Assembly (NCBI GenBank): GCA_948567375.1
Contig: OX419755.1
Span: 56,376,291-56,440,290, forward strand
Source of the DNA: Lunularia cruciata
Lineage: Eukaryota; Streptophyta; Marchantiopsida; Lunulariales; Lunulariaceae
DNA: 64,000 bases
Direction: 5' to 3'
Below, piece after piece: positions 34,844 through 47,570 of the stretch. How positions within the stretch are numbered: position 1 is the stretch's first letter; each line of letters opens with the position of its first letter. The notes beneath the pieces are model-generated. The model made no database searches. It was not told the DNA's origin and was given only the letters and a program-made list of their open reading frames with translations. Made by a program: the position numbers and the translations under genes.

Positions 34844-37800
34844 TATTCCTCCACCATTAGTTGGTGATGTCCTCATCACCACGGAAGTTTCAAACTCTTG
34901 AATGGCCATTGTGCATTATGGAGATGAGAAAGAGGCTCCCAAGTGGTATCATGAAGGAGATACCCTTTCCAAAGGAATTTGTACTCTGTATGTTGTTGGT
35001 GGTCACATTGAATATGCCAACATGCAAGGATACAATCAACTTCATACTCTTCATGATCATTGATAAGGCTGGGAGTAGGGGGAGGTTGGACATGAGAAGA
35101 AAAGAGAACTGGATTAGAAACAAAGGGTTTCAACTGGGAAACATGAAAGACATCCTCTTGGTGGATTTGCATATGGCAAGGCAAGTTGATAAGCAATTGG
35201 AGAAACAATTTGGGTGACATCAAATGAACCTATCTAATTAGGAGAAATTTTTTGGACTTAAGTATCAAGTGGGAGGGATAGGTTACCAGAAGAAAGCATG
35301 ATTTATCACCAAATTGAAAGGTGAGATCACAATGATGTTGGTTTGTGTATTTTTTCTAACAATTTTGAGCAACAAGGAGATGAGATTTTGCTTGTTGTAG
35401 GGATTGGGATATTGTGGTCAAGAAGCTAGAAGTATGAGGGACATGTGATAGAGGAGAAGCAAGAAAGGAATTTGGAATAAGTGGGTCTTGGCCAAAATCA
35501 AGGAAGAAGAGAGAGAATTTAGTGCTTACTTGTTTTGAATTATTATAGGTAAACTTAGCAATTGCAAGACATTCATCTCAATTGGTATGGTGAACATTGA
35601 TGAGGGCATAAAGTATATCCTCCAAGGTGCAATTTGCACATTCAATTTGTCCATCAATTTGAGGATGATAGGCCATGGTCAAAGCAAGCTTGGTGCCAAG
35701 TATTTGGAAGAGTGCTTGCCAAAATTTTCCAATGAATCAAGAATCATGGTCAGAGATGAGTACACATGGCATTCCATGATGCTTGAAGATATTGTTGAAG
35801 TAAATCTAGGCTAATATTGGAGCATCCACTATATCAAAGGTTGGTTCCAAATGGATTTTCTTACTCAGCTTATCCACAAACTCCACAATTTTTGTGTGAC
35901 CTTGCTTTGTCTTTGGGCAAGGAGGTGATGAGATCTAAGCTCACATGTTCCCATCAAGCAGATGGGATGGAAAGTGGTTAAAGGAGTCCATTCAATTTCT
36001 GGTTGCTAGCCTTGTTGCATTGATAGCTCCCACAAGATCAAAAAACTCTCAAACATCTTGTGTCATGTTGGGCCACAACCATTGGTATTGTAGGGTCCCC
36101 AAGGTCTTTTCCACACCCATATGACCAGCAATTGGTAAGTCATGGGCTTCTTTAAGGCTTGCAAGTTGTAGATCTCCCTTGGTTAGAACATAGATCTGGT
36201 TCTCATAGAATAAAAGGTCATCCTTGAAGGAGAAGGTGTTGTATTCCTTATTGTATGCTACAAGAGAACCTTGTACCATTTGAAAGAAGGTGCCATGTCA
36301 TAAAGTTGTCCTAAACCCAATTTGGACTCTTGACTTGATTGACACTATTGTAATTTCTAATTGTATGAGAGGAAAAGACTTCAAATCAAGTGGTCATTGT
36401 GATAGGGCATTGGGAATAATATGAAACCTACCAAGTTTGTTTTCAAATAGTTGTATGTGTTCCTCCCATTGATGATTTTGACTCTTCATGTGCTCCAAAT
36501 GTAATGCTTGCAACAAGAGTTTGTGATTGATTTGCATGATCACTTGTTTCCACAAGAGACAATACCTCCATACCTTGGTGGTATAAACCATTGCTAGTTG
36601 TTCTTGATCTTGAGTAGAGTAATTCCTTTATGTGGTGTTTAATTGACAAGACACAAAGGCAATGTGATGTAACCCATCTAGAAATTCCTATTGCAACATA
36701 GCTCTAATGGTAAAGTTAGAAGCATCAAAGTTAACCACACAAGGTAGTTATCATATGATGTCATATGGTTGAAGAATGGGTCTTGAAGCCACCATATGTT
36801 TTAGCTTTTGGAATGCTTCTTAGTGGTTGCTGGTCCATTGAAAACTTGAGGTCTTCTCCAAGAGGTTGGTCAATGGTGCGATCACATGAGCATAATAGTG
36901 GATGAATTGTCATTAAAAACTTGCTTTTGTGGCATCCTTTGGTGTAGGCTAATCAATAATGGCCTTGATTTTCTCCCCTTCTATCTTGATCTCCACCAAG
37001 ATCTTATGATCAAGAAGTTAATTTCCTTCAACCAAAATGTACACTTTGACTTCTTGTAGTAAAACTTTCATTGATGTAGTTGTCTTAAGACTTTTTGTAG
37101 CTGATTTGCATGTTTTTCTTCCATGTTGCTGTAGATTAAAATATCATCTAAGAACACCATGTACCAATCCAATAGCCCATCCAACACCCAATGCATCTGA
37201 TCCATGAAGACTATTGGAGCATTGGTGAGCCTGAAAGCTAGAACTCTCTATTCAAAATGCCCATACCTTGTACAAAAGATAATCTTTTGCACATCCTCTC
37301 TATCAATGGGAATCTACCAATAGCCATTTCAAAGATCTAACTTGGAGAAATATTGTGCTCCACTCAATTGAGCAAGTCATCAATTCAATGCAAGGGATAT
37401 ACATTATTCACTATTTTTTTATTAAGGCCATTGTAATAGATATAGAAGCAAATTCTTCCATCCTTCTTTGGAACAAAATAGTATTGGTACTCTGCAAGGA
37501 GATGTACTTTGCCATATGAAATTCTTCTCCAACAACTCTATCAATGTTATTCAAAGCTTGTCCAACTCCTTTGGTGAAAGCCAACAGATTGGTCTACTCA
37601 TTAGAGTACTTCTTGTCAATAACTCAATCTTGAAGGCCATACCACGATCAAAGGGTAATCCTTTTGCCATATCATTTGGAAACATATTTACAAACTCCTA
37701 AACTATTTGATCAATCATTGCTTGATGAGAGTTTTGGCACTCATTAGATTCTCCATGTGCAATTAGCTTAACCCAAATATGTTTATCTTCCTCTAAAGCT

Positions 37801-39415
37801 TGCTCTATGGCTGCTTTATTGACAAACTTCCTATCTTGGGACTGATTATTTTTAGATGTCTTACTCAAAGGTGCTAGACAACCTAATAAGAAATTTCTAC
37901 CTTGATGTCATACTTGGATTTGTTGTCAGGTCCAATCAAATTGAACCTTATGACTTTAAAGCCAAGGCAAACCTAGAAGAACATCATAGTGTAGAGGTGC
38001 CATTCCAAACCTCATACACTCTAAATACTCCTTCCGAATCTTGAATGTAACAAGATGTGAGGTATAGAATACAGAACCCTTTTTACCATATGTCATCATC
38101 AATCTACTTTCAATTATTGGCTTGATAAGAATACATAGTTATTTTGCTAATTGCATGGATATGTATTTCTCTAAACTTCTAAAATCAACCAAAATTCTAC
38201 AACCACAATCAAATATCAGACCTTGCAAGTGAAGCAAACTTGTATAGGTCAAGCTTTCAATTCCATTGGAACTAAACAAGGCTATGAATTCTATATGAGC
38301 AATTTGTCAAGGCCATCCAATCCTGAGTGTACATTCAATAAAGTGATGCCCAATTTTGCAACAATAAAGCAACCACCATTTTTTTCAACCTTTCCCTATT
38401 TGTAAGGCCAAGTGGTTTTTATTGAATGACATCAATCTCCATTGGTGTTGGCTCCTCCACCTGTGTGTAGTGTGGTGGCAGGTTTTGTGAAGGTCAAGGT
38501 CAAGACCAAGTTGTTGCAACCAAGAAATCAAAGCACTCAACCAACTACATGGCTTCCTTCAAGTGTTTGGGCTCCCACATGGTCACTTCCAATTTGGTAT
38601 GTGGCTTCAAGCCCCTCACAAATCCATACAGAACTTCACCTTCTAATATATCTAGAATTTGCATTATGGTGTTTTTGAATTGAATGATGTAGCTTCTTAT
38701 AGAACCAATTTGCTTCAATTTTGCCAACCTATCTTGTGTGGCTTGTGTACCATTTATTACTTGAAATCACCCAATTAGTATGCTCTTGAATTCTTCCCAT
38801 GTCAAGATTGGTGCAATAAATTACCATTTAGCTTGCTCCACTTGGAATTGCCATCATGGTTTTGTCACTCCATCCAATTGTCTTGAAGCCAAGAGAATCT
38901 ATTTATGTTCATCTTGAAGATTTGTAGCTTCAAAATAACATTCAAAATCAGACACAAAATTCTCCACTATGCTCAAGAAGTTTTACCTTGAAATACCTTG
39001 GGCTTTGGAAATTGGATTTTCTCTTCTACTTCTCAAAATGGTGTTCTCTCTACATGCTCTTGTTGTTGATGATCTTGTTCTTCCAACAATCAAATAAGAT
39101 GCTTGATTTGTTGCTACATAGCAATGATAACTTTGGGTATTGCTTCCATTGTTACTACTCTATCAAACTACCTACAATTTATAAGTTAACACCTAGATGC
39201 AAAACATCCATTGTTCTCCATAAGTTACAATTGGAAGTACCAAGGGTTCATTGGACAAGGTAATCACATTCAAAAAGTTCTACCCAAAGTGTGAGATGAT
39301 GAACTATGTGGAATGATGCTTGGCTAGTACATGGACACAAAAACCCCAATGGTTTGACAAAAATGGATTTGGTGGTCCATAAATTCAATCCATTCTATTC
39401 ATGCTTTGATACCAA
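34844..39415 (-). mobile_element. Element H: degenerate chromovirus joined to E
   Basis: This is the internal part of a chromovirus of the E/F family, 4572 bp. On the minus strand the PBS TTGGTATCAAAGC (39415-39403) is followed by gag (about 39150-38350), protease (38250-38050), RT (37900-36950), RNase H (36800-36394), integrase (36290-35600), GPF region and chromodomain. The purine tract GGTGGAGGAATA ends at 34844. Every domain has stops or frameshifts. It shares its 3' LTR with E's 5' LTR. Confidence 0.85.
34876..35223 (-). pseudogene. H integrase C-terminus with chromodomain
   Basis: This is an open piece of 115 codons. The first half is the integrase tail (EDVFHVSQLKPF). The second half is a chromodomain with EEYEVDCILA, YKFLWKGYLLHDTTWEP and LHNAQ. 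It keeps the Trp and Tyr positions of the family better than F does and is the best preserved part of H. Confidence 0.8.
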
Positions 39416-39689
39416 TGTAAAAGACCAAGGAGAGAAAAAGGAGAATGGAACATCAAAGTGAAAGATCACATTGGGACTCTTGAATGATGGAAACTCCAAA
39501 TGTTGAGCATGAGCTTGGGCTTTGGTATTTGTAGGGAAGCATACAAGGCTCTCAAGAAACTTCTCAAGAAGCTTCCTAAAAGTTGCTTTCTTAGAGTGCA
39601 AGCCAAGCTAACCAAGCAACTTCTTAAGAAGCTCCCTTCTAGAAGCCATCTACTTGGCATGCAAGCTAAGCTTGTTGAGAAGCTTCCCA
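39416..39689 (-). repeat. H 5' LTR remnant
   Basis: The 3' portion of the LTR remains (minus strand ending TCTTTTACA at 39416), with GAAGCTTC motifs and a TTCTAGAAG half HSE near 39636. About 100 bp of its start are missing where element C begins at about 39690. Confidence 0.75.
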
Positions 39690-39690
39690 C

Positions 39691-41054
39691 TATCACGCCA
39701 TTTGTAGTGTTGTATCTAGATTGCTTGGACATAAGAGTTCTAATGATAGTACTTAGAGTTATTTCAGTAGTTTCTTGGAGACTCCTTTCCGACAATCAGA
39801 TTTTGTGTTTGGGGTACTGACTTCATGGTTGAGCCCACCATCACTTTGCACCATTTGCACCGTTGAGTGTGCCGCCAATGGGACCATTAGGGTTTCAGAC
39901 CTAGCTCAAGTCCATGGGTATACTTTTGAAGTGAAGCTCCAGAGAGCTCACTTCTTTGATGTTGAGCCTTCGAGTTCTTGGCTATGGTGGACAGAAGCCG
40001 GCGAGCGTCACCTGGATTCTCTTAGCTAGAGTAAGTGTGGCTTGACTGTAATTAGTGCCCAGTTGTTGGCAGTTTATAGAGTGATAGATCAAGTACTAAT
40101 CTGAGTTGAGTTGAGTTGAGAGTGGTAAACAATCTGATTACATCAAAGAAGTGAAATCAGGGGGAAATTGGGTGCATGAACTTTGAGTGTTGGTGGTATC
40201 TCCAAGCTTGTTGGATTGTTGGTAGCTTGATTGAAGTTCAGTTTTTCCCTGATGTGCAGAAGCTCATTGCTTGATGGAGATTTGGCAGTAAGGTAGATGG
40301 TGTGCAGAAGTGCTGGCCAATTTTTGAGCACAGAAGGAGCAAATTTTGAGCAATGGTTGTGATTTTGAGCTCATGAGGTGAAGGCATGACCAATTTTTTG
40401 CGAGTTGGGGTCAAAAAGTAGAATTGAAGGTGGAGTTGTGAAGCTATTCTTGTGAATTTGTGATTTGGAGAAACATGTGTTTTCAATTTGGCTCAAGTGA
40501 AGAGTTAGCAAGGGATTTGGCGATCAGCCAACTTTAGAGTTTATCTCAAATTTCACGTCAGATTTTGGCCAGATTTGGAGGAGTTTTGTCAAGTTGGAGG
40601 ACTTTTGCAAGTTTGGAGGAGTTTTGCTAGATTTTGGAGGAGGTTCAAAGTGGCAAGAAGAAAGACCTCATTTGGGCATTTAGAGGCTTTGAAGCATAGG
40701 GCTATGGGCTATGAGAGGCTACAAAGGCCTAGAAGGGCCATCAAGCCAGCTTGTTGGCGTGAGGCTAGCTAGTTTAGAGTTAGTAGATCTTAGTAGATCT
40801 TTAGTAGATCTTGGTCATTAGTTGGCAAAATCTGCCCATCCTGCTAGATTGTGCGCAACAAGGTTTGACCCCTAGATCTCTTGTTCTTAGATTGGTGCCC
40901 TAGCCAATTGGTCCACCCTCACTTGTTGTCCTAGTGATTGTACCATTGTTATCTAAACACTTGTAGCTTTGGCTAGGAGAGGCAATTTGATCTCATTCGT
41001 GGTGATCTTGGTAGCTTAGGACTTAGATACAAACTTCTCTTATGTTAAATGTCA
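39691..41054 (+). repeat. Putative C 5' LTR
   Basis: This AT-rich non-coding stretch of about 1.36 kb starts TATCACGCC (possibly a mutated TGTCACGCC) and ends AAATGTCA before TGGTGGCAGAGTC (41057-41069). That site resembles a tRNA-Met PBS with two or three changes. No second LTR is in the window, so the ends are inferred. It holds repeats of TTGGAGGAGTTTTG (40575-40640) and of TTAGTAGATCT (40780-40812). Confidence 0.5.
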
Positions 41055-41560
41055 AATGGTGGCAGAGTCAATCCTGTGTTGTTTTATGAGATGGAGGGTT
41101 TTTGTTTAGATTTCTTGTGATTGGACCCCCTCCATTCTTTGCTTCATGTTTGTGCACCATGTTTGTGTGAAGTGCCTTGAATTTTGAGCATTGGTGCTTT
41201 GGTGTGCTCTTGATAGTGAGGCTAGATTGATGACCAGTTAGACTATCTTTGTTTCTCTCCGGTTAGGCAAGAAGTGATGACTTGCAAATTGTGAGAGTGC
41301 GTGTTGTGATGGCAGGTTACAAGTTGCCCTTTCTCCTAGTGTAGTTATCTCTATTAGAGTTACATTAGTGGGTGGTGCTTAGTTGGTATTGGCACTTGGT
41401 GGGGTACTTGCAGTTGCAATTTGTAGTTTTGGTTTGTTGTTGCAATAACTTTGCCATGACGGAGTTCTTTGGGGATTCTTGAGGAGATAGCCTTGTAGTA
41501 CGCAATGGGTTTACTCAAAATGCTACTCGATATCAGCCTATATCTCAAGTTCCAATAAGG
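41055..41560 (+). other. C leader
   Basis: Leader between the PBS-like site and Gag. A related sequence occurs in reverse inside D (28990-29240). No ORF is called. Confidence 0.5.
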
Positions 41561-42014
41561 AAGGAGATTGACTCTGAGTTGGACTTTGACACAAGAGTTG
41601 ATTCAGTTGAGAGTGTACTTGGTATGTCCGCACCATTGTTGTGGGACATAGACAAGATTTATGGGGCCTCCAAAGGCCCTAGGCTTTAGATAATGAGGCC
41701 TCCAAAGGCCCTAAACTCTGGTACAGTGGGTACCATTGAGTTGGATGACTTTATCCAAGATTTTGATAGTTGGTGTGATCTGCAGTAGATGCGGAACTTG
41801 ACTTTGTTTACACCCATCATGGCATGGAAGGGGTTGTTTCAGCATCTTGAGGGTTCACCAATGGATGACTACCATGAGTTCAAGAGAGCTCATTTGGAGG
41901 AATTCAAGTTATGGAGATATTATTGGTCTCCAAACTATGTCTCTATCACTTTAAGTTTGGTAGCCATGAGTAGATTGGTTGTACCTACAAGTTCTAGCTT
42001 GAGTAGTGTTAGTT
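41561..42014 (+). pseudogene. gag: C gag, first part
   Basis: It reads ELDFDTRVDSVESVLG, ELDDFIQDFD, then WKGLFQHLEGSPMDDYHEF, a Ty3-type capsid N-part with Trp and the EGSP turn. Stops at 41687 and 41789 break it. It is cut by B at 42015 and continues at about 54090. Confidence 0.7.
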
Positions 42015-42243
42015 GTGAATTTGTTATGTTGTGATTATGAGTGTGTGTATTTGAGACAATTTGTCAAGATTGTGAGCTTGTTACTCTCTTCTAGATGTAG
42101 TTGCTACCTGAGAGATAAACGAGGAACCCAAGAAGTACATATTACTATTTGCTTTGTATTTGACCAATTCTGAATCATATCTCTACTAGAACAAACTTTA
42201 CTTACCTGATTACCGCAAAAGTGATATTTGCCGGGTTGTCACA
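42015..42243 (+). repeat. B 5' LTR, 3' portion only
   Basis: It matches 53871-54089 and ends GCCGGGTTGTCACA. The first two-thirds of the LTR are missing. Confidence 0.85.
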
Positions 42244-42248
42244 TGATT

Positions 42249-42266
42249 TTTTGGCACCGCTGCCGA
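42249..42266 (+). other. B primer binding site
   Basis: TGGCACCGCTGCCGAGGA follows the LTR after TGATTTT. It is a three-base variant of the tRNA-Asp PBS TGGCGCCGTTGCCGGGGA. Confidence 0.75.
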
Positions 42267-42389
42267 GGATACAAATCTTGAAAGTGGAAGAATACAAAGC
42301 TAATTTCAAATTGGAGTGTTAAACCCAATATGAATGTCTGCATTGAGAGAACAATGGTAAAAGAGAGTTCAAAGACAAACATTGCACTA

Positions 42390-42959
42390 TGAAGAAGAAG
42401 AATGTTTGAAGATCCAATCTACTCTTGATGAAACCGAGTGCAAGGTGTTGGACTTTCAACTTCTTCATGAACTGCAAGAAGCACTATGAGAACTTGACCA
42501 AAAGAAATGTGAAGGCGGTTGGCAAGGCTACTTCGCATCTCCATCTTCCAAGAAGAAGAAAGACTCGAGCAAGCACACATATTTGCTATGACCTAGTACA
42601 CCGACTTCCCCTAAAGTTGTAAAGGAAGTCGCATTTCTAAAGAACTTTATTCAAGAAAAGACAGCATGGACATTAATAGAAGAAGAGTGTCAACACCTCC
42701 TACGTACAATTCCTTGATTGTCTTGATGGAATCTCAAAGATCACTCCAAAGGTGTTGAACCTCATTCTCCCATTTGGGTTGAAGTCGACACACTCAAAGA
42801 AGAAATTGTCGAGGAAGACTCTATTGCAAACTTGACTAATTGGAACCCCTGGGTCAACAACACGGCATTGATACCAGTCAACTCTTCAGCTTTGTCAAGT
42901 TCAAACTTACACCAGCCAATCCCACCAAGTCAAACAATGACTTTGTTACCTATCACCCT
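42390..42959 (+). pseudogene. gag: B gag N-terminal region
   Basis: Pieces read KIQSTLDETECKVLDFQLLHEL, GGWQGYFASPSSKKKKDSS and VKEVAFLKNFIQEKTAW, then NPWVNNTALIPVNSS. Charged helices precede the capsid. Stops and a frame change occur. It is interrupted at 42960 and resumes near 44870. Confidence 0.6.
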
Positions 42960-44860
42960 GTGACAACCCGGCAAATATCACTTTTGCGGTAATTGGGTAA
43001 GTAAAGTTTGTTCCCGTAGAGATACAAGTAAAAAATGTCTAAATACTAAGTCAAAGTAACAATCGCAGTTCTTCTTGGTTGCATCTTTAATCTCTCAGGT
43101 AGAAACCACACCCAAAAGAGAGTAACAAGCACTGATTCTCAGTCTTGTCACAAAATTAACACTCCTTAATCATAACTCCATCAATTCTTTCTAAACAATC
43201 TTGATTGTGATGATTTAGGCTCTCCAAAAATAGCACTTCACTGCAAAATGACTTCACCTCAGAATTGTGTTCCACCCCTCCACTAAAGATACAACTTCCT
43301 CAATTGAAATTGCTTCACATCAACTTTGCACTACACTTACAAATGTAGAATACTACCAACACTACAATTCCTCTCAGATCTATCAAGGCATTGCTTTGAT
43401 TGCACTTCACTCAGGATCAAACATATAGAATGAAGATCAAGGCTGCGGAATCCAACATCCAACAAGCACATTGACTTGCACTTCAAATTTCTCCACACGC
43501 TCACAAACACAAACACAAAGTTGATACTCAGAATCAAGCTCAAGCGACGAGCACTGCTTCACAGCACTTCACTTTATCTATTCTCAAAATTATGAGCACT
43601 GAACAACATCTGACTACGAATGCCACTCTTAAATAGTGAAGCAAAGGACAGTTATCTTCCTAATGTACCTCTTCCTAATGTACCTCTTCCTTATGACTCT
43701 ATAAACTTATAGATCTGAAATGACAATGCACCTCTTCATATCTGCCTATTCACATCTCAAATTGGTTACTAATCCGATCTAATGTCTACTTCTTCTTTGG
43801 CTTTCAAACCCGATCCCAAAGTAACTTTACTTCCTACTACTCTGTCCTCGGGTTGCATAACTCCTACATCTTCAACCAGATCTAACAATTCTCTTTCTTG
43901 ATCTGATATTTCACTAGTGGGTAATCTATCTAACTCCTTATCTGCCAACCCACTCTCCTCTAAAGTGTCAAATGTCAAATACAAAGACACTTGCACTCCT
44001 ATCTCTCTTACTTTGGGTCTAACTACTATCAATTCCTTTACTAATTCTATTGGGTCATCATCAAGAATTGTAATTGAAAACATGAATACACTATCTACAC
44101 CTTCAATTTGTAACCTACTTTCCCCTAATCACTCATGTAACTGATCTGAAGACACTTATTGTCTGATCCTGCACTTTTGGTTTATTCACTATTGCTACTT
44201 CTCCTTTAATTCATGTTCCATCTTCAATCAAAACTAAAATTGAAATCATGGGTATCCTAATTATCTTCTTTCCCTACTCTAACTTCCTTTGATCCCTTTG
44301 GCAAAACTCCCAAAGTCACCTTCATTGCACTCCGAGGTCCAACTTCCTTGGGTTGAATCATATTTGTCTTGAGGTAAAGTCTTTAGACCCAAATTCATGT
44401 AAACCTGAAGTCCAAAGTCCAAAGTCCGAAGTCCAAAGTCACATTGACCCAAAAACACCAAACTACTCTTCACATCTACTCCCAAAACTTCAAATGCTTG
44501 TAACTTCTTTTACAAACCTCCAAACTTTGCAATTTTGGTGGCAATAGAAAGCCCTGAACGAGGTGCTTCCAACGAGATATAGAACGCTTTATTTAGACTT
44601 GTGGACACTGAGATATAGCCCCCACAATAATCCTGACCTGCAACTTCTATTTCTCCTTTGGGTTTGCACTCCTTCAACATCTAATCCAAGTTTTTTTACC
44701 TCCTCTGACACGAAGTAAGCTTCTTTGGGTCTGATCCAATCTGAGTCCTTCTTCCTCTAATACAAAGTTGACTTCCTCGAGCTTGATCAAAACACCGGTT
44801 TCCCATCATTTCTTCTCCATTTGGTTTCAATTTGGTTTCAACAAGGCACTTCTTCTTCAA
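42960..44860 (-). mobile_element. Inverted 3' end of a B-family element inside B gag
   Basis: It starts TGTGACAACCCGGCAAATAT, the complement of the B LTR end, and runs through a full-length LTR (to about 43725). It then passes into an ORF3 tail on the minus strand (43769-44083) sharing VGIQVS, LTFDTLE and SG..DKE with 52935-53294. The far end (44100-44860) is repetitive ORF3-like sequence, including an AAGTCCA repeat at 44404-44445. No second LTR and no clear duplication were found, so it may be a truncated insertion or a rearrangement. Confidence 0.75.
43769..44083 (-). pseudogene. ORF3 C-terminal remnant in the inverted fragment
   Basis: This open piece of 104 codons ends EEVDIRSD. It aligns with the ORF3 C-terminus of B (KADEVIDIGLE end, shared LTFDTLE motif). 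It is acidic and Val-rich. It shows that ORF3 is a family feature rather than a chance frame of one copy. Confidence 0.65.
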
Positions 44861-44862
44861 CA

Positions 44863-46254
44863 CTCATCCAAAATGAAAAATGTGGGTACCACACACCCGA
44901 CATGCCTATCAAAAGTACAAGGGGATAGAACAAGACAAAGATCCTGATGAATTTATCAAATAATTCAAAGTCATCTTCTTTGCTAACAAGGAACATTACT
45001 CTGCAGATCAGTTGCAAATTTTCCCAAGTCTGCTTTGAAAGAAAGCTCGGAGCTGGTACACCCATGTAACCTAGAAGGAGTTTACACCAGCCAATTGGGC
45101 AGACTTACAAAATGGCTTCCCATAATGATTCCAAGAAGTTGATTATGATATGAGTGTCTTTGCGGCACTCAATGATTTGGACCAAGGGAAGAAGGAAAAG
45201 TTGAGAGATTACTCCAAGCGGTACATAGTCCTATTGAACCAAGTTCCAAAACAATCCGGTGTGGTAGGTTACTCCGATGCCCAAGCCATTACCTAGTTTC
45301 TTGGTGGACTTTCACCGGAGATTTGTATCTTTGCCAGGGAGAGGAATGTAACTTCCCTAGACAAAGTCCTCAAACATGTTGCCCGATATGAGGCGGCTCA
45401 CTCTCACTTGCCTAGCAACCAAAGAAATTAGGAGAAGAAAGGCAAGAAGCCAAGAAGGAGAGCTTCTTGTAGTACCTCCTCTTCTTTAGGGGAATCCTCC
45501 ATATCTTCAAGTTCTTCTTTGGAATCCAAAGAAGAGTCAAACCCAAGAAGAATACAAAGACATAGAGGAAAGAAACCAGTAACACTGTTGGCAAAGAATG
45601 TACCTAAGGCGGATCAGAAGCTAGAAAGTCTTATTAAAGAGTTTGCGGATTTCAAGATCCAAATGATTGGCGCTAAGGACCAAAGAAAGCCTCCGTCATT
45701 TGGACGACCAAATGTATGGTGCACTATGTGTGGTAAATTTGGCCACGCTAATACGGAGTGCTTGACACGCACTGCATTTCTAGTGCAACAAATTGCTTGG
45801 GTCCCCGGTTGGGATCAAAGTGAAGAAGAAGAGACTGTGTACCAAACCCAAGAGGTACAGCCTCAGGCAAGCACATTGTATCAAGGTCTAAGGTATGGAC
45901 CAAGGGAGTATAATAATAATGCTCCTCCACAAAGACCATCAATGGGCAGCCAAAATAGGCCTCAGAATGTTGCATCAAGTGCTTGCTATAATTGTAGCTC
46001 GATGGGACATTGGTCACCAAATTGTTCAGAGCCAAGATGGCAAATTGAGTATATTCCACTTTGTGGAAATTGTAAAGGATCGTGACATATGGGAAATCAG
46101 TGCCCACAACCACCAAACCCAAAGCCGCCAGTAAAATATGTACAGACCCCCGCTGAGCATGCTGCACTCGAAGCAAAAGGAGATACAAATGTAAATTGTA
46201 TAACACTTGAGGAGGAGAGGCCTCAAGAAGGGAGTCCCGCTTGAGAAGGAGAAT
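44863..46254 (+). pseudogene. gag: B gag capsid and three-knuckle nucleocapsid
   Basis: The capsid part reads YQKYKGIEQDKDPDEFI, ARSWYTHV, FAALNDLDQGKKEKL and FLGGLSPEI. The stretch 45519-46085 is open. It has CCHC knuckles CTMCGKFGHANTEC and CYNCSSMGHWSPNC, and a third, CGNC...HMGNQC, in which a stop replaces one spacer residue. Three knuckles are unusual; one or two are common. Other stops lie in the capsid. Confidence 0.8.
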
Positions 46255-46271
46255 GGCCGGACCTCAAAATT

Positions 46272-47570
46272 TTGAAGGTAGAGACACGCCTGGGTAAGAA
46301 GAAGCGCAATCCCAAAAAAGTGAGTACTACTTCTTTGTCTTTATGGAAGGCAAAGAGGTTACACCTAAAAGCCATCATTTTTGCCAAGGAGGAAAAGATT
46401 CTAGCAAAAGCTAAAGTGAAAGCCTTGCAGAAAGAAATCAAAGAAGTAGTACTCAGAAAACAGGAGATGAGTTTGGAGGAGAACACAAAGACAAAGCCTC
46501 CAGTTTTTTTGGCGGATATTGGGTCCAAAGTAAAGGACTTGATTCAAGCCAAAGTTGGTCAACCTAAAGAACATTGGGTCAAGGCCACCCCTACTCTGAT
46601 TACCATCCTGAAGCACCCCAAAGTCTGATTTGAACAAGGACAAACTTTGGACCCAAAGATGAAGGAGAAGAAGGTGAAGTTGGGAGGAGTCCCATAGTAC
46701 AATATTGTGGCTGATTTGGCATCTACAAGTGCTAATGTCACATTTAAGCAATTGTAGGAGGACAACAAGTTGTACAAGAAGCAGCTGAGTTCAGCACTCA
46801 AGAAAGTAAGGGCAATGACCAAGAAAGACTTGCCCGCAATTTATCATATTGAACAAGAAGATTTGGGATCTCCCAAAGTAGATGTGGAGATTGCAAGATG
46901 CATGATCACATCCATACCCATTGATTCGGGGTTGGGTATGAATGTCATGACAGAAGACACTACACATTGACTGGGGTATACAACATTTGAACCAACACCC
47001 CAAATTCTGAAATTTGCGGATCAAACCAAGAGACGGTCCTTGGGCATGTTGTCAAATATCACTATGATCATTAGAGAGGTGCACTTCAAGTTAAATTACA
47101 TTGTGTTGCGACCAGTAACCAAAACTAGTTATCCTCTCTTGATCGAAAGGTCCTGGTTGTACAATGCCCAGGTTATTGTGGATTGGCACTAGCAAAAGTT
47201 ACGGTGTAAGGACATTTCATCCAAAGAACAGAAGCTGGTGATTGTGAGTTGGACGAAGGTTCCTCACCTTAGGGAAACAACTTTGTTGGAAGACAAGGAT
47301 GAATCCAAAGATTCATCATCTTTGTCTTCCAAAGACTTCAAAGACAAAGTCCAAGTCAATTACTTAGAATGCTACAAGATAGATGTCAAAGATGAAGACC
47401 CATACAACATTGCCTCGGGTGAACATGACTTGGAGGAAGGGGGTTTGACTGCAGTTCGGCTTGGATTAAGCCGAGTAAGCCACGTCAAAGGAGTCATCAA
47501 TCCCGATGACTATCAAGATGTTGTCTTGACCAAAGGAAAACTTTTGAAAATTTTGAAGATTGTTGGCTGA
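46272..47570 (+). pseudogene. B protease and flanking linker
   Basis: A Lys/Glu-rich helical linker (46272-46628) leads to a retropepsin with IPIDSGLGMNVM (about 46917) and SYPLLIERSWL (47130). After it comes an acidic linker with ESKDSSSLSSKDFKDK. Stops are at 46626, 46968 and 47568. Confidence 0.75.
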
